DNA from: Actinostola sp. cb2023
Lineage: Eukaryota > Cnidaria > Anthozoa > Actiniaria > Actinostolidae
Direction: 5' to 3'
DNA: 64,000 bases
NCBI GenBank assembly: GCA_033675265.1
Contig: JAUJYZ010001253.1
Coordinates: forward strand, 226,860-290,859
In this document: one piece after another, positions 24,426 to 36,400 of the stretch
How the letters are laid out: every line of letters starts with the position of its first letter
Position numbering within the stretch: position 1 is the first letter of the stretch
Program-made: the position numbers and the translations under genes
The notes under the pieces: generated by a model
Told to the model about the DNA's origin: nothing
Databases searched by the model: none
What the model saw: the letters and a program-made list of their open reading frames with translations, nothing else

Positions 24426-24879
24426 TACCTGCGCGTATCACAAAGGTGCGATCGCTGAGAATCATGGGAGTTTAGATGTTGTCAAGATGACAACGAAACG
24501 TCGTTCACTCATATCTTTAATATTCATTGTAAAATAATGTTGGACTCAGGTTTTTCTAGTTGTAGATAGCACTAACTGGCCAAACTGCAGGAGAAATCCT
24601 CTGATTATCTAATGAATTGTTTGTGCTATTTACGCTATGCATTCTTTAAACAGGTGGATCTATCAGTATAATAAATTCCTGAATTCTTGTGTCTGTTGAA
24701 TATCGTTTAAAAGTGTTTAAATGGGGCTCAGAGAAGGAGAAGAGCTGAAAGCTTATCAATATGCTTTTTTACAATTTTTTTTACAAAAAAAAGAAGAAAT
24801 ATGTAAACAATTCCAAAAAAGAAAACAAACAAGCAATAACAAAACAATACAAAACAAAAAAGAAAGAAAGAATGAACAA

Positions 24880-24935
24880 AACAAAAAAACGTGTCACGGC
24901 TGGGACTCGAACCCTGGACCCCCAGGTTCAAAAGA
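24880..24935 (-). mobile_element. tRNA-derived SINE fragment, minus strand
   Basis: Minus strand carries a B box (GGGTTCGAGTCCC) followed by CAGCCGTGACACG and a T/G-rich tail (TTTTTTTGTTTTG). The A box is not clear. An A-rich tract lies on the plus-strand left side (24778-24890). Confidence 0.5.
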
Positions 24936-25079
24936 AATGAATGCCGGTAATTTATCCAAAAAAAGGCCCATACTCTCAGACGTTATGCTGAATCACCGTA
25001 TTTTACGCATAGGATGAAGATTTCCCCCATCCGCGCTATCCGGGGCTAACACCAATCAGCTTAGTAGTCAAAGAAGGAG

Positions 25080-25195
25080 CAGCCTGCGTGGCGGCCCAAA
25101 GGGTACGAATCGGAGGGACTAGGGATCGGAAGGGATCGGAGGGGGAAGGATCTCTAGTCCCTCCGATCCGTTCCCTTTGGGCCGCCACGCAGGCT
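25080..25195. mobile_element. Mutator-like mini-MITE, 116 bp
   Basis: Ends CAGCCTGCGTGGCGGCCC / TAGCCTGCGTGGCGGCCC pair inverted. Flanked by AAGAAGGAG on each side (25071-25079 and, if the final A belongs to the element, 25197-25205), a 9-bp target duplication. The interior is GGATCGGAGGGAC-type repeats. Termini match the consensus of 1064-1744 and 28025-28086. Confidence 0.75.
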
Positions 25196-25324
25196 AAAGA
25201 AGGAGGGAACAGTCGGATCCTAGGCCAACTGAATAACTGCCCCGCACCACTCTAGGCTATCGTGCACGCTTGTTGATTTGGAGAACAAAATAACCTAGTG
25301 TATCTTGTGAATGGACTGTCTATT

Positions 25325-25440
25325 GTTGTGCAAATTACTATGGTCCCGTGCCTCGCACTGAAACACAGCGCTTTAGAATCACATGGGCCGGGATCGATTC
25401 CTCGCTGCACCGAATGTTGTTGTTTTTTTTACTGTTTGTT
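25325..25440 (+). mobile_element. Possible tRNA-derived SINE
   Basis: CCCGTGCCTCGCACTG … GGGATCGATTCCTCGCTGCACC has a B-box-like block and a 3' end pairing with GTGCA upstream, then a GTTGTTG/T-rich tail. Degenerate. Confidence 0.35.
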
Positions 25441-25581
25441 TTTGTAAGAACATTTTTATACTCACAAATGATTATAAATTTCTAACTTGTGATCTTGTAG
25501 ATTATTGTGAATAAATATCGTAGAATTTAGCACACATGGATGACACATAGATGACAAATATCTCGTTCTGTTTTGTGTTTG

Positions 25582-25807
25582 CAAAAAACGTTGGCATCTG
25601 AAATCTGAATCTGAAATCTGAATCTGTGACCTAAAAACACTCGTAGCCACACTATTCGCCAACGCAGGTCTTCGCCTAAAGGTCGTGGCATATTCCAGTA
25701 ATTACAAGATATATAGATCACAACTCATTTTTGTGCATTACAATCCCTCTCGGTGTCAGATTTCAGATTCAGATTCAGATTTCAGATGCCAACGTTTTTT
25801 GAAATAG
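25582..25807. mobile_element. MITE of the TTTCAAAAAACG family, copy 3
   Basis: Same inverted ends (CAAAAAACGTTGGCATCTGA) and same interior as 11161-11415 but in the opposite orientation and lacking the outermost bases at the left. Confidence 0.85.
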
Positions 25808-25810
25808 GGT

Positions 25811-25912
25811 CATAGAGACGCACGCGAGTGGCATGAGGCGTAGCCCTGAGTGCGACTCTAGTTTGTTAGAGAGTTCTTTATATTTTCTCGAGTGCGTCTA
25901 TAACTCTATGGC
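25811..25912. repeat. Short inverted repeat
   Basis: CATAGAGACGCACGCGAG against the complement of CTCGAGTGCGTCTATAACTCTATG. Directly follows MITE copy 3. Confidence 0.55.
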
Positions 25913-26754
25913 ACGCACGGACGCGTGTTGACTAATTACTAAATCTAATATGGCGGCATCTTGAAACCACAATATGTTCTGCAAAGTAGAGGATTATATG
26001 GAACCAGACGTTGTACAATAGATAGAGAGATGTTTGGCTGTGCTGAATATTGAGCCGTTCTTCAGCTTCATCAAATCTTCCTCTTCAATTGGTGGATTGT
26101 GAGTAGTGTTTTGCTTGCCTTATGTACATCATACTAACAATCTGTGCGTCGAGCTTTTGATTTGATTCTTGAAATCGAGGATCTTTAGCAATTCTCTATT
26201 CAATGGTGATTGGCCGGCTTAGGTATTGTTCAACTCCGTGTCTAAAACTCAGCCAACAGAGTTGATTCAGCTTTAGTCTTCGCCAGTTTTGGACCTCAGT
26301 TGATTGTCGAGTTGACCGATTGCCATCTTTTTCAGGGGTGTGTTAATTTTCGTGATTTTTGGAAACTGAGATCCTTTTCTTCGCGAAAATTATCAACTAA
26401 TAAATTTATATTTAAATGTTAATCCATCGTGGAAAAAAAGTTAAGATATGACGTGAGCGTACAACCCATGGGGAATTAGCTATAGTTATATATATAATTA
26501 GTATATTACGCGCGCTTTGATTGGTCGAGGGTCGTGTGTTATTAGAGTACAGGTCCCGGTTGCACGAAAGGTGAATAGCATCGTCAATATTATGCCGAAG
26601 TTCACAACACTTTTCAGACTAGCTAAGTTTGATCTGCTCTCTCAGAAAATGATGCCCACTTGTGCTAGTTTCTTATTGAATTAGTTTTACGGACTTGGTC
26701 CCAGTCCCCTGCTCGTTTTGATAATGGCTAATGGTTAAAACATTCGGACCCAGT
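25913..26754. other. No gene seen
   Basis: AT-rich intergenic sequence; no splice-bounded frame or long repeat recognised. Confidence 0.4.
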
Positions 26755-26759
26755 CTTCC

Positions 26760-27170
26760 AATGTTTTTTTATTTATTTTTATTTATTTTTATTTTTTTAT
26801 TTTTTATAATTTACTTTATTTTTATTTGACATAATATCTTAATATTACAATACAAAAATGTAAGCTATAATACTAATACAATGTATTTGCCACAGACTGG
26901 GTCGAGGAAATTAAAACATATTGTACTCTTCTTAAAACTATTAAAAATTATCGCAAGTCTGATGTCTCTACGACCTTTTGGAAAAAGTATTTTGAAATTA
27001 AAAAGATCAAATCTTTCCATCAACTTGCAAAGAGTTCCATAATATAAAGGAAGCCACAATGTCAAACGGAACGAGCGCCATGACGAAGCATTCCACATTA
27101 GTTTTTCTCTTGTTTGTACTTCCAACAACACGCTGCCAACATGGCCATTGCGTCTTTGTACTTTTATTAA
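26760..27170 (-). mobile_element. Possible retroposed copy or LINE 3' region
   Basis: On the minus strand an 88-codon frame (27131-26865) is followed by AATAAA-type signals and an A-rich tail with T interruptions (26760-26835). This order, frame then polyadenylation signal then A-rich tail, suggests a retroposed sequence. I do not recognise the peptide and saw no flanking duplication. Confidence 0.3.
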
Positions 27171-27444
27171 AGATTTAAAAATCTCCTAGGCTTGATTGCA
27201 AACCAGCAAATATAAATATTAAAAAAAACGGTAACCACCGGAAACTCAAACAGTTTTCTACTCAAACGTGTCAACCTCGTTCCCAGGCCCTCTCATAGTT
27301 TACAATTTTTTATCTAGATTATTTATAAATTTTTTGATATTTTATTGATGAATTTATTATTATTACTATTATTATTATTATTTATATATTTTTACAAAGA
27401 AAACACATATAGGTGACTTACATAATCCACGAGTAAGATTAACA

Positions 27445-27620
27445 AATTGACATCACTTTTTTATGCGTCTGTCCTCTTATTGATGATAAAATTCGTCATA
27501 ACATTGTCAAAGTAGTGTGGATCCACGAAGCGATAGCCTAGTACGCATACTACTTTGACAATGTTATGACGAATTTTATCATCAATAAGAGGACAGACGC
27601 ATAAAAAAGTGATGTCAATT
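27445..27620. repeat. Perfect palindrome, 72-bp arms
   Basis: Arms 27445-27516 and 27549-27620 are exact inverted copies (start AATTGACATCACTTTTTTAT); the 32-base spacer contains GTGGATCCAC. A third, diverged piece (ATGCGTCTGTCCTCTTGTTG) lies at 27736. Could be a very young MITE or a local inverted duplication. Confidence 0.9.
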
Positions 27621-28024
27621 GTTTTTTTACAATAACAAAATCGTGAAAAATGAATAGATCAACACAGAAATAACTTGCAAAGGAAAACTGTTTCAAGCGC
27701 GCGCTGGCTCCATGCGGGAGCGATTCGTCATTCTATGCGTCTGTCCTCTTGTTGATGATAAAAATTAACCAATCAGCGCGCGAGATTACATAGTGTTATT
27801 GTAAACACATAGCTTGGCAACTAAAGTTCGTTACAACAATTTCACATTAATCTACTTGATGATGTTCGATCGTGTAAGTGTTGAACTAATGAGTTATGAG
27901 TAGTAATTGAACTGAATGTATAATCACAAGTATGATTCAGTTTCAGACCAAATTTGCAAGGCCACAATGTTCATTTACTAGTTTATAATATCCATTTTGA
28001 AATCTTTTCAAACACACTCTTTAT

Positions 28025-28086
28025 TAGCCTGATTTTTCAGACGGCGTATGACTTATGACACATGAGTCATCTGAAAAATCAGGCTA
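28025..28086. mobile_element. 62-bp Mutator-like mini-element
   Basis: TAGCCTGATTTTTCAGAC at the left is matched inverted at the right (…TCTGAAAAATCAGGCTA). Flanked by a perfect 9-bp duplication ACTCTTTAT (28016-28024, 28087-28095). Too small to hold anything but the TIRs. Confidence 0.8.
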
Positions 28087-28106
28087 ACTCTTTATATTTA
28101 TGTGGC

Positions 28107-28211
<105 letters not shown>

Positions 28212-28359
28212 TTTGATGACTGAAGCACAAATTGCAAATTGTCTTTTGTCCTGGTCTCCTTTCATTTGATTGGTTCATTTTTTTTAAGAGTCTGCATTGT
28301 GATTGGTAAAAAAAAATGATGCAATTAATAATCCAAATTAGTGAGATTAATATGCTTAA

Positions 28360-28672
28360 AGGCCTTGTTACACGGTGAAACTTTTTCGTGAAACGGTGCG
28401 AGACAGGTTTCACAAAGAGTTTCACCGTGTAACATGGTCGTTTTCAGGAAACTTTTTCGAATTTGCGTTGCGAGACAGTTTCATGAAAAGTAGAACTTCA
28501 ATCTTTCTACTTTTTCGTGAAACTCGAAGCAAAAACGTTTCATAAAACCAGCCATTGCACCGTGTAACACACCTCGTGAAACTTGTTTCAGCAAACATGT
28601 TACACGGTGAAACTGTCTTGCACTGTTTCACGAAAAAGTTTCACGAAAAAGTTTCACTGTGTAACAAGGCCT
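28360..28672. mobile_element. Fold-back element, 313 bp, TAA duplication
   Basis: Ends AGGCCTTGTTACACGGTGAA, inverted at the right, flanked by TAA on both sides (28357-28359, 28673-28675). Inside, GTTACACGGTGAAACT and GTTTCACGAAAAAG recur several times in both orientations. A 3-bp TAA/TTA duplication is typical of PIF/Harbinger. Confidence 0.8.
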
Positions 28673-28885
28673 TAAATCGCACCAGTTTTACCCAATCACA
28701 TTGCAGAAAACACTTGCCGGATTTCGAAATGAATATGATTAAGTGTGACATCACTGCTGCTGGGAACCAATCAGATTGCAGTAAACACCAATGATTTCAA
28801 AAAAGGAATTATTAAATTAAACACTATACCTTGGTCTCGTGGACTACCGTATGATAACCTAGTTGTACTGTCTTTGTACAGGGAT

Positions 28886-29166
28886 TGCAAAATCTCGGCA
28901 TCGGAAAATATATCGGAAGACTAGAGATTTCGGAATCTCATCGGAAAATATCTCGGAAAACTAGAGATTTCGGAATCTCATCGGAAAATATCTCGGCGTA
29001 TAAGACGAGATTTCGGAATCTCATCAGAAAAGTCTCGGAAGACTATAGATTTCGGAATCTCATCGGAAAATATCTCGGCGTATAAGACGAGATTTCGGAA
29101 TCTCATCGGAAAAGTCTCGGAAGACAATAGATTTCGGAATCTCATCGGAAAATATCTCGGAAGACT
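28886..29166 (+). repeat. ~40-43-bp tandem repeat
   Basis: Units of GATTTCGGAATCTCATCGGA + AAATATCTCGG, alternating GGAAGACTA and GCGTATAAGACGA variants. About 6.5 copies; the two variants give a loose dimer period. Confidence 0.9.
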
Positions 29167-31607
29167 ATCTGTGACGTCACTGTCAACAAGGAAAATATAT
29201 ATGCATATATTTTTTGAATGAACATGATTAAATTATTTTATTTCTCGTCCGTTTCAGCGTTATAGCACGTTCATACTTGCATGTTTATCAGTATATCCGT
29301 ATATCGTATTGTAATTACTTTGCTATGTGTGGTATCACTTTCGCATTCAAGCTGAACGCTAAAGCCAATATTGATCGGTACAGATTATCATGTGCACGTA
29401 TGCTAAACATCCAAACAATCATCAGCAAACCCGCTTAACCTTCCTCGGATCGACTAGTTTTTGTCTCTAGATCGCTTGGACCTCTGGATAGCCCTGACTA
29501 TATATACCGAAGCTCGGTTATACAAAGACTTTATCTTTGATTCCTACAATCCGTGATTGTGATCGGCACAACAACACTGAACGATTAAGTTTTATGTCCT
29601 CATTTATGACTCTTCAATGAACGAGACTGGCCACGTCTTTGTAGTCGGTGTAGTCTCAAGAATTTGAATCAGTCGTTCAGTCAAGCTGGTCTTTTTGTTC
29701 ACGAACTGGAATTGCCATCACTGTCGGCGTGCTTCAGTTCTCTTTCAGTTTAATTATCAGTGTATCAGTTATACCTGCAGACTGGGTACGTCAGCGAGAC
29801 ACTACAAGTAAAGGTACGTTGTTTTATATCAGTTTTAGTAGCTAGACGTGTATGTATGGATACATGTGTGTATTATTAAAAGTATCTGTGTATACTGTGA
29901 GAGGAGAATTTATTACACAAAAATGTTTACGTTGTTTACAAGATTTCTTTCATCTCCGGCCAGTCAAGTCAGCCTACGTATTCTCGTTAATCTACAGTGA
30001 AAAGAAAGAGTTATTTCTTCATAGTATATAATTAACGTTGATCTTTTGGTTTTAATATTTCGCTCATAATCGTTGGCGAGCTGATTGATCACTTTTGTCA
30101 CGTACAGAAAGAAATTATTTTTTTATTCAAAAGAACATTTATTTTAGATATTTTTAAAGCTTTGAAAACGCCTACTTCATTAATCAAATTAGTCATATTT
30201 TTTTTAATGATTTTTGCAGATTTGTGCATTTGATAAATAAAAGGAATTGAGAGTTTTTTATCCAATTGTTATAACGTCGCTTATCTGAAAACGTTAATAT
30301 AGATAATTACGAGTAGCCTAGCCTAAGGATCGGATCTGCCGTCATCTCTCGTATCTCATGTCAAGTTTGATCTCGGAAGTCAATCGTATATCGTGCGGCT
30401 CATTTCGTTTCAAAATACTTTTTCTGTGAATGCAAAAAGACTACAAAGAAAAACACTACAGCTAGAGGTCAGTATATTCAACAAAATCCATCGAAACGAG
30501 TTTGTTTACAGTCTTGTTTCTCGAGCAAAACTCCAGCAAATGTGTTTGCTTCAAACTCAAGTGAAAGACGAATTTTTAACAGGTTGAAACTTGTCGACAT
30601 TCAGCATGGCTTTCGTTGAACCAAAACACGTAGAAACAGTTTCGAAAAAAACCCACTTGACTCAGAACAAATGTGGTCAAAATTGTTTAAATGAGTTACA
30701 TTTTTCACATAAATGTTTGAGGGTTTGCTTGTAATTATTACTGAGTTTTTACTATTTCGGATGTAAAAGTGATTAATTACTCTTCGCCAAATGTTAATTT
30801 TTGGCACTCACTTTCATTCACATTTGCATATCATGAATTCTGACGCTATCAGTTCGCAAAAACAGTGAGATTTAATTCTGAGATTAACAGACTGTTTTTA
30901 CAAGCATGTTGATTCTGATTTCAGTCCAGCCAAGGAGCAATCTACTTGTAAACTTAGATCAACAGCTAATTGTAAACATTTGTTTTGTAGATCGGTTGGT
31001 CGATAAGTATATCATATAGGCAGATATTGTAGTTTCTGATTCATATCACTGCTAGATATGACCATACAATACTAATACTGATAAGTACTTTAATTCTGAA
31101 CAACACATTTAAAATTCTCAATGCTTTTTGCAAAATGATCCACAATGAGTACTTCTACAGCTAGTCAAAAAAGAGAGTTTTGACAATGGCTATACTTTTG
31201 TAATAAATTTGCTCTACATAAAAATATAAAATATATTTAAAAAATATATTAAAAAAATTAGCCACAAATCTTCTTTAAAAATATTGTCTTTATATTGCGA
31301 AAAAATTTACCATTATCGCAAATATAATTAATAACTCCCTTCAAAAAAGATTGTATTATGAATACAATACTCTTGAAAATATGTTGGTTTAGCTTGGTTT
31401 TGGCTTCTAAAAAGATAATTTATCGCAACGACTTGAACTGCAATTCAGTATTCAGTATTCACAAGATAAGCCAGTATGCAAGGAAAGAGTAGTCGACTTA
31501 TCCAAGCTATAGAATTACTCTGGATTTACAGAGATTGAAGCCATATTGATGAACTTGTCTGACTGCTTACAAAGGTGCATTACACAGCCGCAGGGATACA
31601 GTTTAAC
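29167..31607. other. No confident gene; one candidate first exon
   Basis: Low-repeat AT-rich DNA. Apart from the promoter-like stretch at 29499-29813, nothing coding was recognised; small open frames lack splice or domain support. Confidence 0.4.
29499..29813 (+). promoter_or_regulatory. Candidate promoter and noncoding first exon
   Basis: A TATATATA stretch at 29499-29506 is followed by about 300 bases of moderate-complexity DNA free of simple repeats and a donor-like AAAG|GTACGTTG after 29813. No long open frame begins here, so a 5' UTR exon is the likeliest reading. Evidence is only signal-based. Confidence 0.2.
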
Positions 31608-31610
31608 TGA

Positions 31611-31742
31611 AGCCGCGTCTACACGAGCTGAGCAAGGTTTCCTTGACAAGTTTTCCTTGACAAGGAAAACTTGCTCGTGTAGACGACAAAAACATCGCCA
31701 ATTTTTCCTTGTCAAGGAAAACCTGCTCGTGTAGATGCGGCT
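31611..31742. mobile_element. Fold-back of the CTACACGAGC family, copy 1
   Basis: AGCCGCGTCTACACGAGCTG at the left, inverted AGCCGCATCTACACGAGCAG at the right. Interior is TTTTCCTTGACAAGG in both orientations. Related copies at 49483-49772 and 62626-62780. Flanking trinucleotides are TGA and TTA, so no exact target duplication. Confidence 0.75.
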
Positions 31743-33473
31743 TTAGAGGTTATAGACCCTATTCACGCTGGTGGGACATTTTGAAATAACTGTTTTACCT
31801 AAAAAGGAGTTTACAGTTAATTTGCCCTATCGATATTAGTAAAATTGTGCAGTTTCGTATAGATTATCCATAATCCGGAGAAGATATGAATTTTTGAAAC
31901 TTATAATTTTTACAAAGAAATGTATGTCGACGGACAAATGATATATATTACCCTCCTTTTTAAGGCAAAACAATTATTTCCAAATGTCTCGCCAGTGTGA
32001 CAAGTGTATATTGCCCCCATGGGTACGTTATGTTGTGGCCAAGCACGGGCACTAGTGAGGATTTAATATATTTAACATATTTCAATGATATTTCAAAACA
32101 AAAAAGCCAGTCGTACCAACGTCCTTAGTGGGCCTCTATCGCCCACTTTTTGAAATATCCAATGTACCGTAAAACGAAAAAGATATCGATCAAATTAAAC
32201 ATGGTGTTTACAAAACGAAATATAGATCCAACAACGTAGCCAGCTGAATCAACAACTCTACCGGTTTGGTTTTTTGGCTTTTGACCGATTACAGTTTTGA
32301 TTTCGTATCCTCTCAGTTTCTTTCCAAGTCGTTGGGAGTGAAAAGAGCGGGAACAAAACGTACCTAGTTAATCTGAACTGTTGTTATGGCAACCAGACAT
32401 GAAGCAAGCTACCACTGAACTCGTATGAAAATATAAATGAAATACTGACCCCCCAATTACAACAATATTATAGACAAGGAAGCATACCTCTTATATCGCA
32501 TCATCGTGTATGTCAAGAATATGTTTTTCATTGGCCTACGCGCTTTTGCCTAATTACATATAACGCTGGATGCACACACGTCTGACACATCTTAACTTTC
32601 TTACGAAATCGAATCATAAGGGTTTTTGGGTGCTGCTTTGAACAATTAGTTGGACTTTTTAAAATTGGTGTATTCATTGTTGATACGCATGCGCAGTGGA
32701 AAGCACTATGAGTGTTCGCTGTTCACCAGGCTTGTATTTGTGTAAAGACTGTGAAGGCTAGACAGTCATTTCTAGTCAGTCTAGAAGCTTACTATACGAA
32801 TTGACCGTAAGTCGGAATAGTACAAATTAGTTATTCGTGCAAGAAGTAATTTCTTGAAAAGGAAGCAGATCTAAACGAGGTAAGAACTGTACTGCCGCGG
32901 TTGCCGGACAACGGTACAGTTTTTCCTAGTAGCTTTACAACAGTATACAAACGAAATGATTTCACCTTCTATACGCGCCAGCCAGAGTTCAAATAAAAGC
33001 GCTCAACGCATCGTCTCATCATGTTAGGTCATGAATTCGCTTGACACATGTTAGCGAATATTACTCATTGAAAAGGAATGAATTAATAGAAAGCATCACA
33101 ATATATGAAAGTAACACTATAGCTTGGAGTTAAATTTGGAAAATTATTTACCATGAAATTGACCATACATTTGAAACTCATGCATTTTGAAGCTATATAT
33201 ATTTTTCAAATGTTTTTGCCAACATGCACCCCAAACGGGTTGATCAGTGTTTACTGACCTAAGCGAAACAGCCACAGTTTCTAGTTACTGGTACTTTTAA
33301 TGTAGCCTAAAGCGCTTTCAATATACTAATGCTTAAAGCTCGGAAATGCGAAATAGATCAAGGTCGTAGTTAATTGAATGGCATGGAAGGGCATGGTTAG
33401 AAACGAAGGAAAGAAGCAAACAAGCACACGAACTCGGGGGGTTTTCCTTCCTCAAAAAAACATGAACTAATAT
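31743..33473. other. No confident gene; one candidate first exon
   Basis: AT-rich; see the separate entry for 32700-32879. Nothing else recognised up to the satellite edge. Confidence 0.4.
32700..32879 (+). promoter_or_regulatory. Candidate noncoding first exon before the satellite
   Basis: Unique-looking sequence ending in a strong donor (AACGAG|GTAAGAAC). It contains GCATGCGCAGTG, also seen in spirit as GCGCATGCGT near 48655, an NRF-1-like motif common near animal promoters. If transcribed to the right, the 12.7-kb satellite would sit in its first intron. Confidence 0.2.
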
Positions 33474-36400
33474 GAGATGAGAGTTATGTGTATAGAATAT
33501 AGAATGTAGTAAGAACTGAGTGTGAGAGGTGAGATGAGTGTTGGGTGTATAGAATATAGAATGTAGTAAGAACTGAGTGTGAGAGGTGAGATGAGTGTTG
33601 GGTGTAAAGAATATAGAATGTAGTAAGAAGTGAGTGTGAGAGTCGTGTCCCCACTAGTGAGATGAGTGTTGGGTCGGTATAGAATATAGAATGTAGTAAG
33701 AAGTGAGTGTGAGAGGTGAGATGAGTGTTGGGTGTAAAGAATATAGAATGTAGTAAGAAGTGAGTGTGAGAGTCGTGCTTCCACTAGTGAGATGAATGTT
33801 GGGTGTATAGGATATAGAATGTAGTAAGAAGTGAGTGTGAGAGCCGTGTCCCCACTAGTGAGATGAGTGTTGGGTGTACAGAATATAGAATGTAGTAAGA
33901 AGTGAGTGTGAGAGCCGTGTCCCCACTAGTGAGATGAGTGTTGGGTGTACAGAATATAGAATGTAGTAAGAAGTGAGTGTGAGAGTCGTGTCTCCACTAG
34001 TGAGATGAGTGTTGGGTGTACAGAATATAGAATGTAGTAAGAAGTGAGTGTGAGAGCCGTGTCCCCACTAGTGAGATGAGTGTTGGGTGTACAGAATATA
34101 GAATGTAGTAAGAAGTGAGTGTGAGAGTCGTGTCTCCACTAGTGAGATGAGTGTTGGGTGTATAGAGTATAGAATGTAGTAAGAAGTGAGTGCGAGAGTC
34201 GTGTCCCCACTAGTGAGATGAGTGTTGTGTGCATAGAATATAGAATGTAGTAAGAAGTGAGTGTGAGAGTCGTGTCCCCACTAGTGAGATGAGTGTTGGG
34301 TGTATACAGTATAGAATGTAGTAAGAAGTGAGTGTGAGAGTCGTGTCCCCACTAGTGAGATGAGTGTTGGGTGTATAGAATATAGAATGTAGTAAGAAGT
34401 GAGTGTGAGAGTCGTGTCTCCACTAGTGAGATGAGTGTTGGGTGTATAGAGTATAGAATGTAGTAAGAAGTGAGTGTGAGAGTCGTGTCTCCACTAGTGA
34501 GATGAGTGTTGGGTGTATAGAATATAGAATGTAGTAAGAAGTGAGTGTGAGAGTCGTGTCTCCACTAGTGAGATGAGTGTTGGGTGTATAGAGTATAGAA
34601 TGTAGTAAGAAGTGAGTGTGAGAGTCGTGTCTCCACTAGTGAGATGAGTGTTGGGTGTATACAGTATAGAATGTAGTAAGAAGTGAGTGTGAGAGTCGTG
34701 TCTCCACTAGTGAGATGAGTGTTGGGTGTATAGAGTATAGAATGTAGTAAGAAGTGAGTGTGAGAGTCGTGTCCCCACTAGTGAGATGAGTGTTGGGTGT
34801 ATAGAATATAGAATGTAGTAAGAAGTGAGTGTGAGAGTCGTGTCCCCACTAGTGAGATGAGTGTTGGGTGTATATAATATAGAATGTAGTAAGAAGTGAG
34901 TGTGAGAGTCATGTCCCCACTAGTGAGATGAGTGTTGAGTGTATAGAATATAGAATGTAGTAAGAAGTGAGTGTGAGAGTCGTGTCCCCACTAGTGAGAT
35001 GAGTGTTGGGTGTACAGAATATAGAATGTAGTAAGAAGTGAGTGTGAGAGTCGTGTCTCCACTAGTGAGATGAGTGTTGGGTGTATAGAATATAGAATGT
35101 AGTAAGAAGTGAGTGTGAGAGTCGTGTCCCCACTAGTGAGATGAGTGTTGGGTGTATAGAATATAGAATGTAGTAAGAAGTGAGTGTGAGAGTCGTGTCC
35201 CCACTAGTGAGATGAGTGTTGGGTGTACAGAATATAGAATGTAGTAAGAAGTGAGTGTGAGAGTCGTGTCTCCACTAGTGAGATGAGTGTTGGGTGTACA
35301 GAATATAGAATGTAGTAAGAAGTGAGTGTGAGAGTCATGTCCCCACTAGTGAGATGAGTGTTGGGTGTATAGAATATAGAATGTAGTAAGAAGTGAGTGT
35401 GAGAGTCGTGTCCCCACTAGTGAGATGAGTGTTGGGTGTATAGAATATAGAATGTAGTAAGAAGTGAGTGTGAGAGTCGTGTCTCCACTAGTGAGATGAG
35501 TGTTGGGTGTATAGAATATAGAATGTAGTAAGAAGTGAGTGTGAGAGTCGTGTCTCCACTAGTGAGATGAGTGTTGGGTGTACAGAATATAGAATGTAGT
35601 AAGAAGTGAGTGTGAGAGTCATGTCCCCACTAGTGAGATGAGTGTTGGGTGTACAGAATATAGAATGTAGTAAGAAGTGAGTGTGAGAGTCGTGTCCCCA
35701 CTAGTGAGATGAGTGTTGGGTGTATATAATATAGAATGTAGTAAGAAGTGAGTGTGAGAGTCATGTCCCCACTAGTGAGATGAGTGTTGAGTGTATAGAA
35801 TATAGAATGTAGTAAGAAGTGAGTGTGAGAGTCGTGTCCCCACTAGTGAGATGAGTGTTGGGTGTACAGAATATAGAATGTAGTAAGAAGTGAGTGTGAG
35901 AGTCGTGTCTCCACTAGTGAGATGAGTGTTGGGTGTATAGAATATAGAATGTAGTAAGAAGTGAGTGTGAGAGTCGTGTCCCCACTAGTGAGATGAGTGT
36001 TGGTGTATAGAATATAGAATGTAGTAAGAAGTGAGTGTGAGAGTCGTGTCCCCACTAGTGAGATGAGTGTTGGGTGTACAGAATATAGAATGTAGTAAGA
36101 AGTGAGTGTGAGAGTCGTGTCTCCACTAGTGAGATGAGTGTTGGGTGTACAGAATATAGAATGTAGTAAGAAGTGAGTGTGAGAGTCATGTCCCCACTAG
36201 TGAGATGAGTGTTGGGTGTATAGAATATAGAATGTAGTAAGAAGTGAGTGTGAGAGTCGTGTCCCCACTAGTGAGATGAGTGTTGGGTGTATAGAATATA
36301 GAATGTAGTAAGAAGTGAGTGTGAGAGTCGTGTCTCCACTAGTGAGATGAGTGTTGGGTGTATAGAATATAGAATGTAGTAAGAAGTGAGTGTGAGAGTC

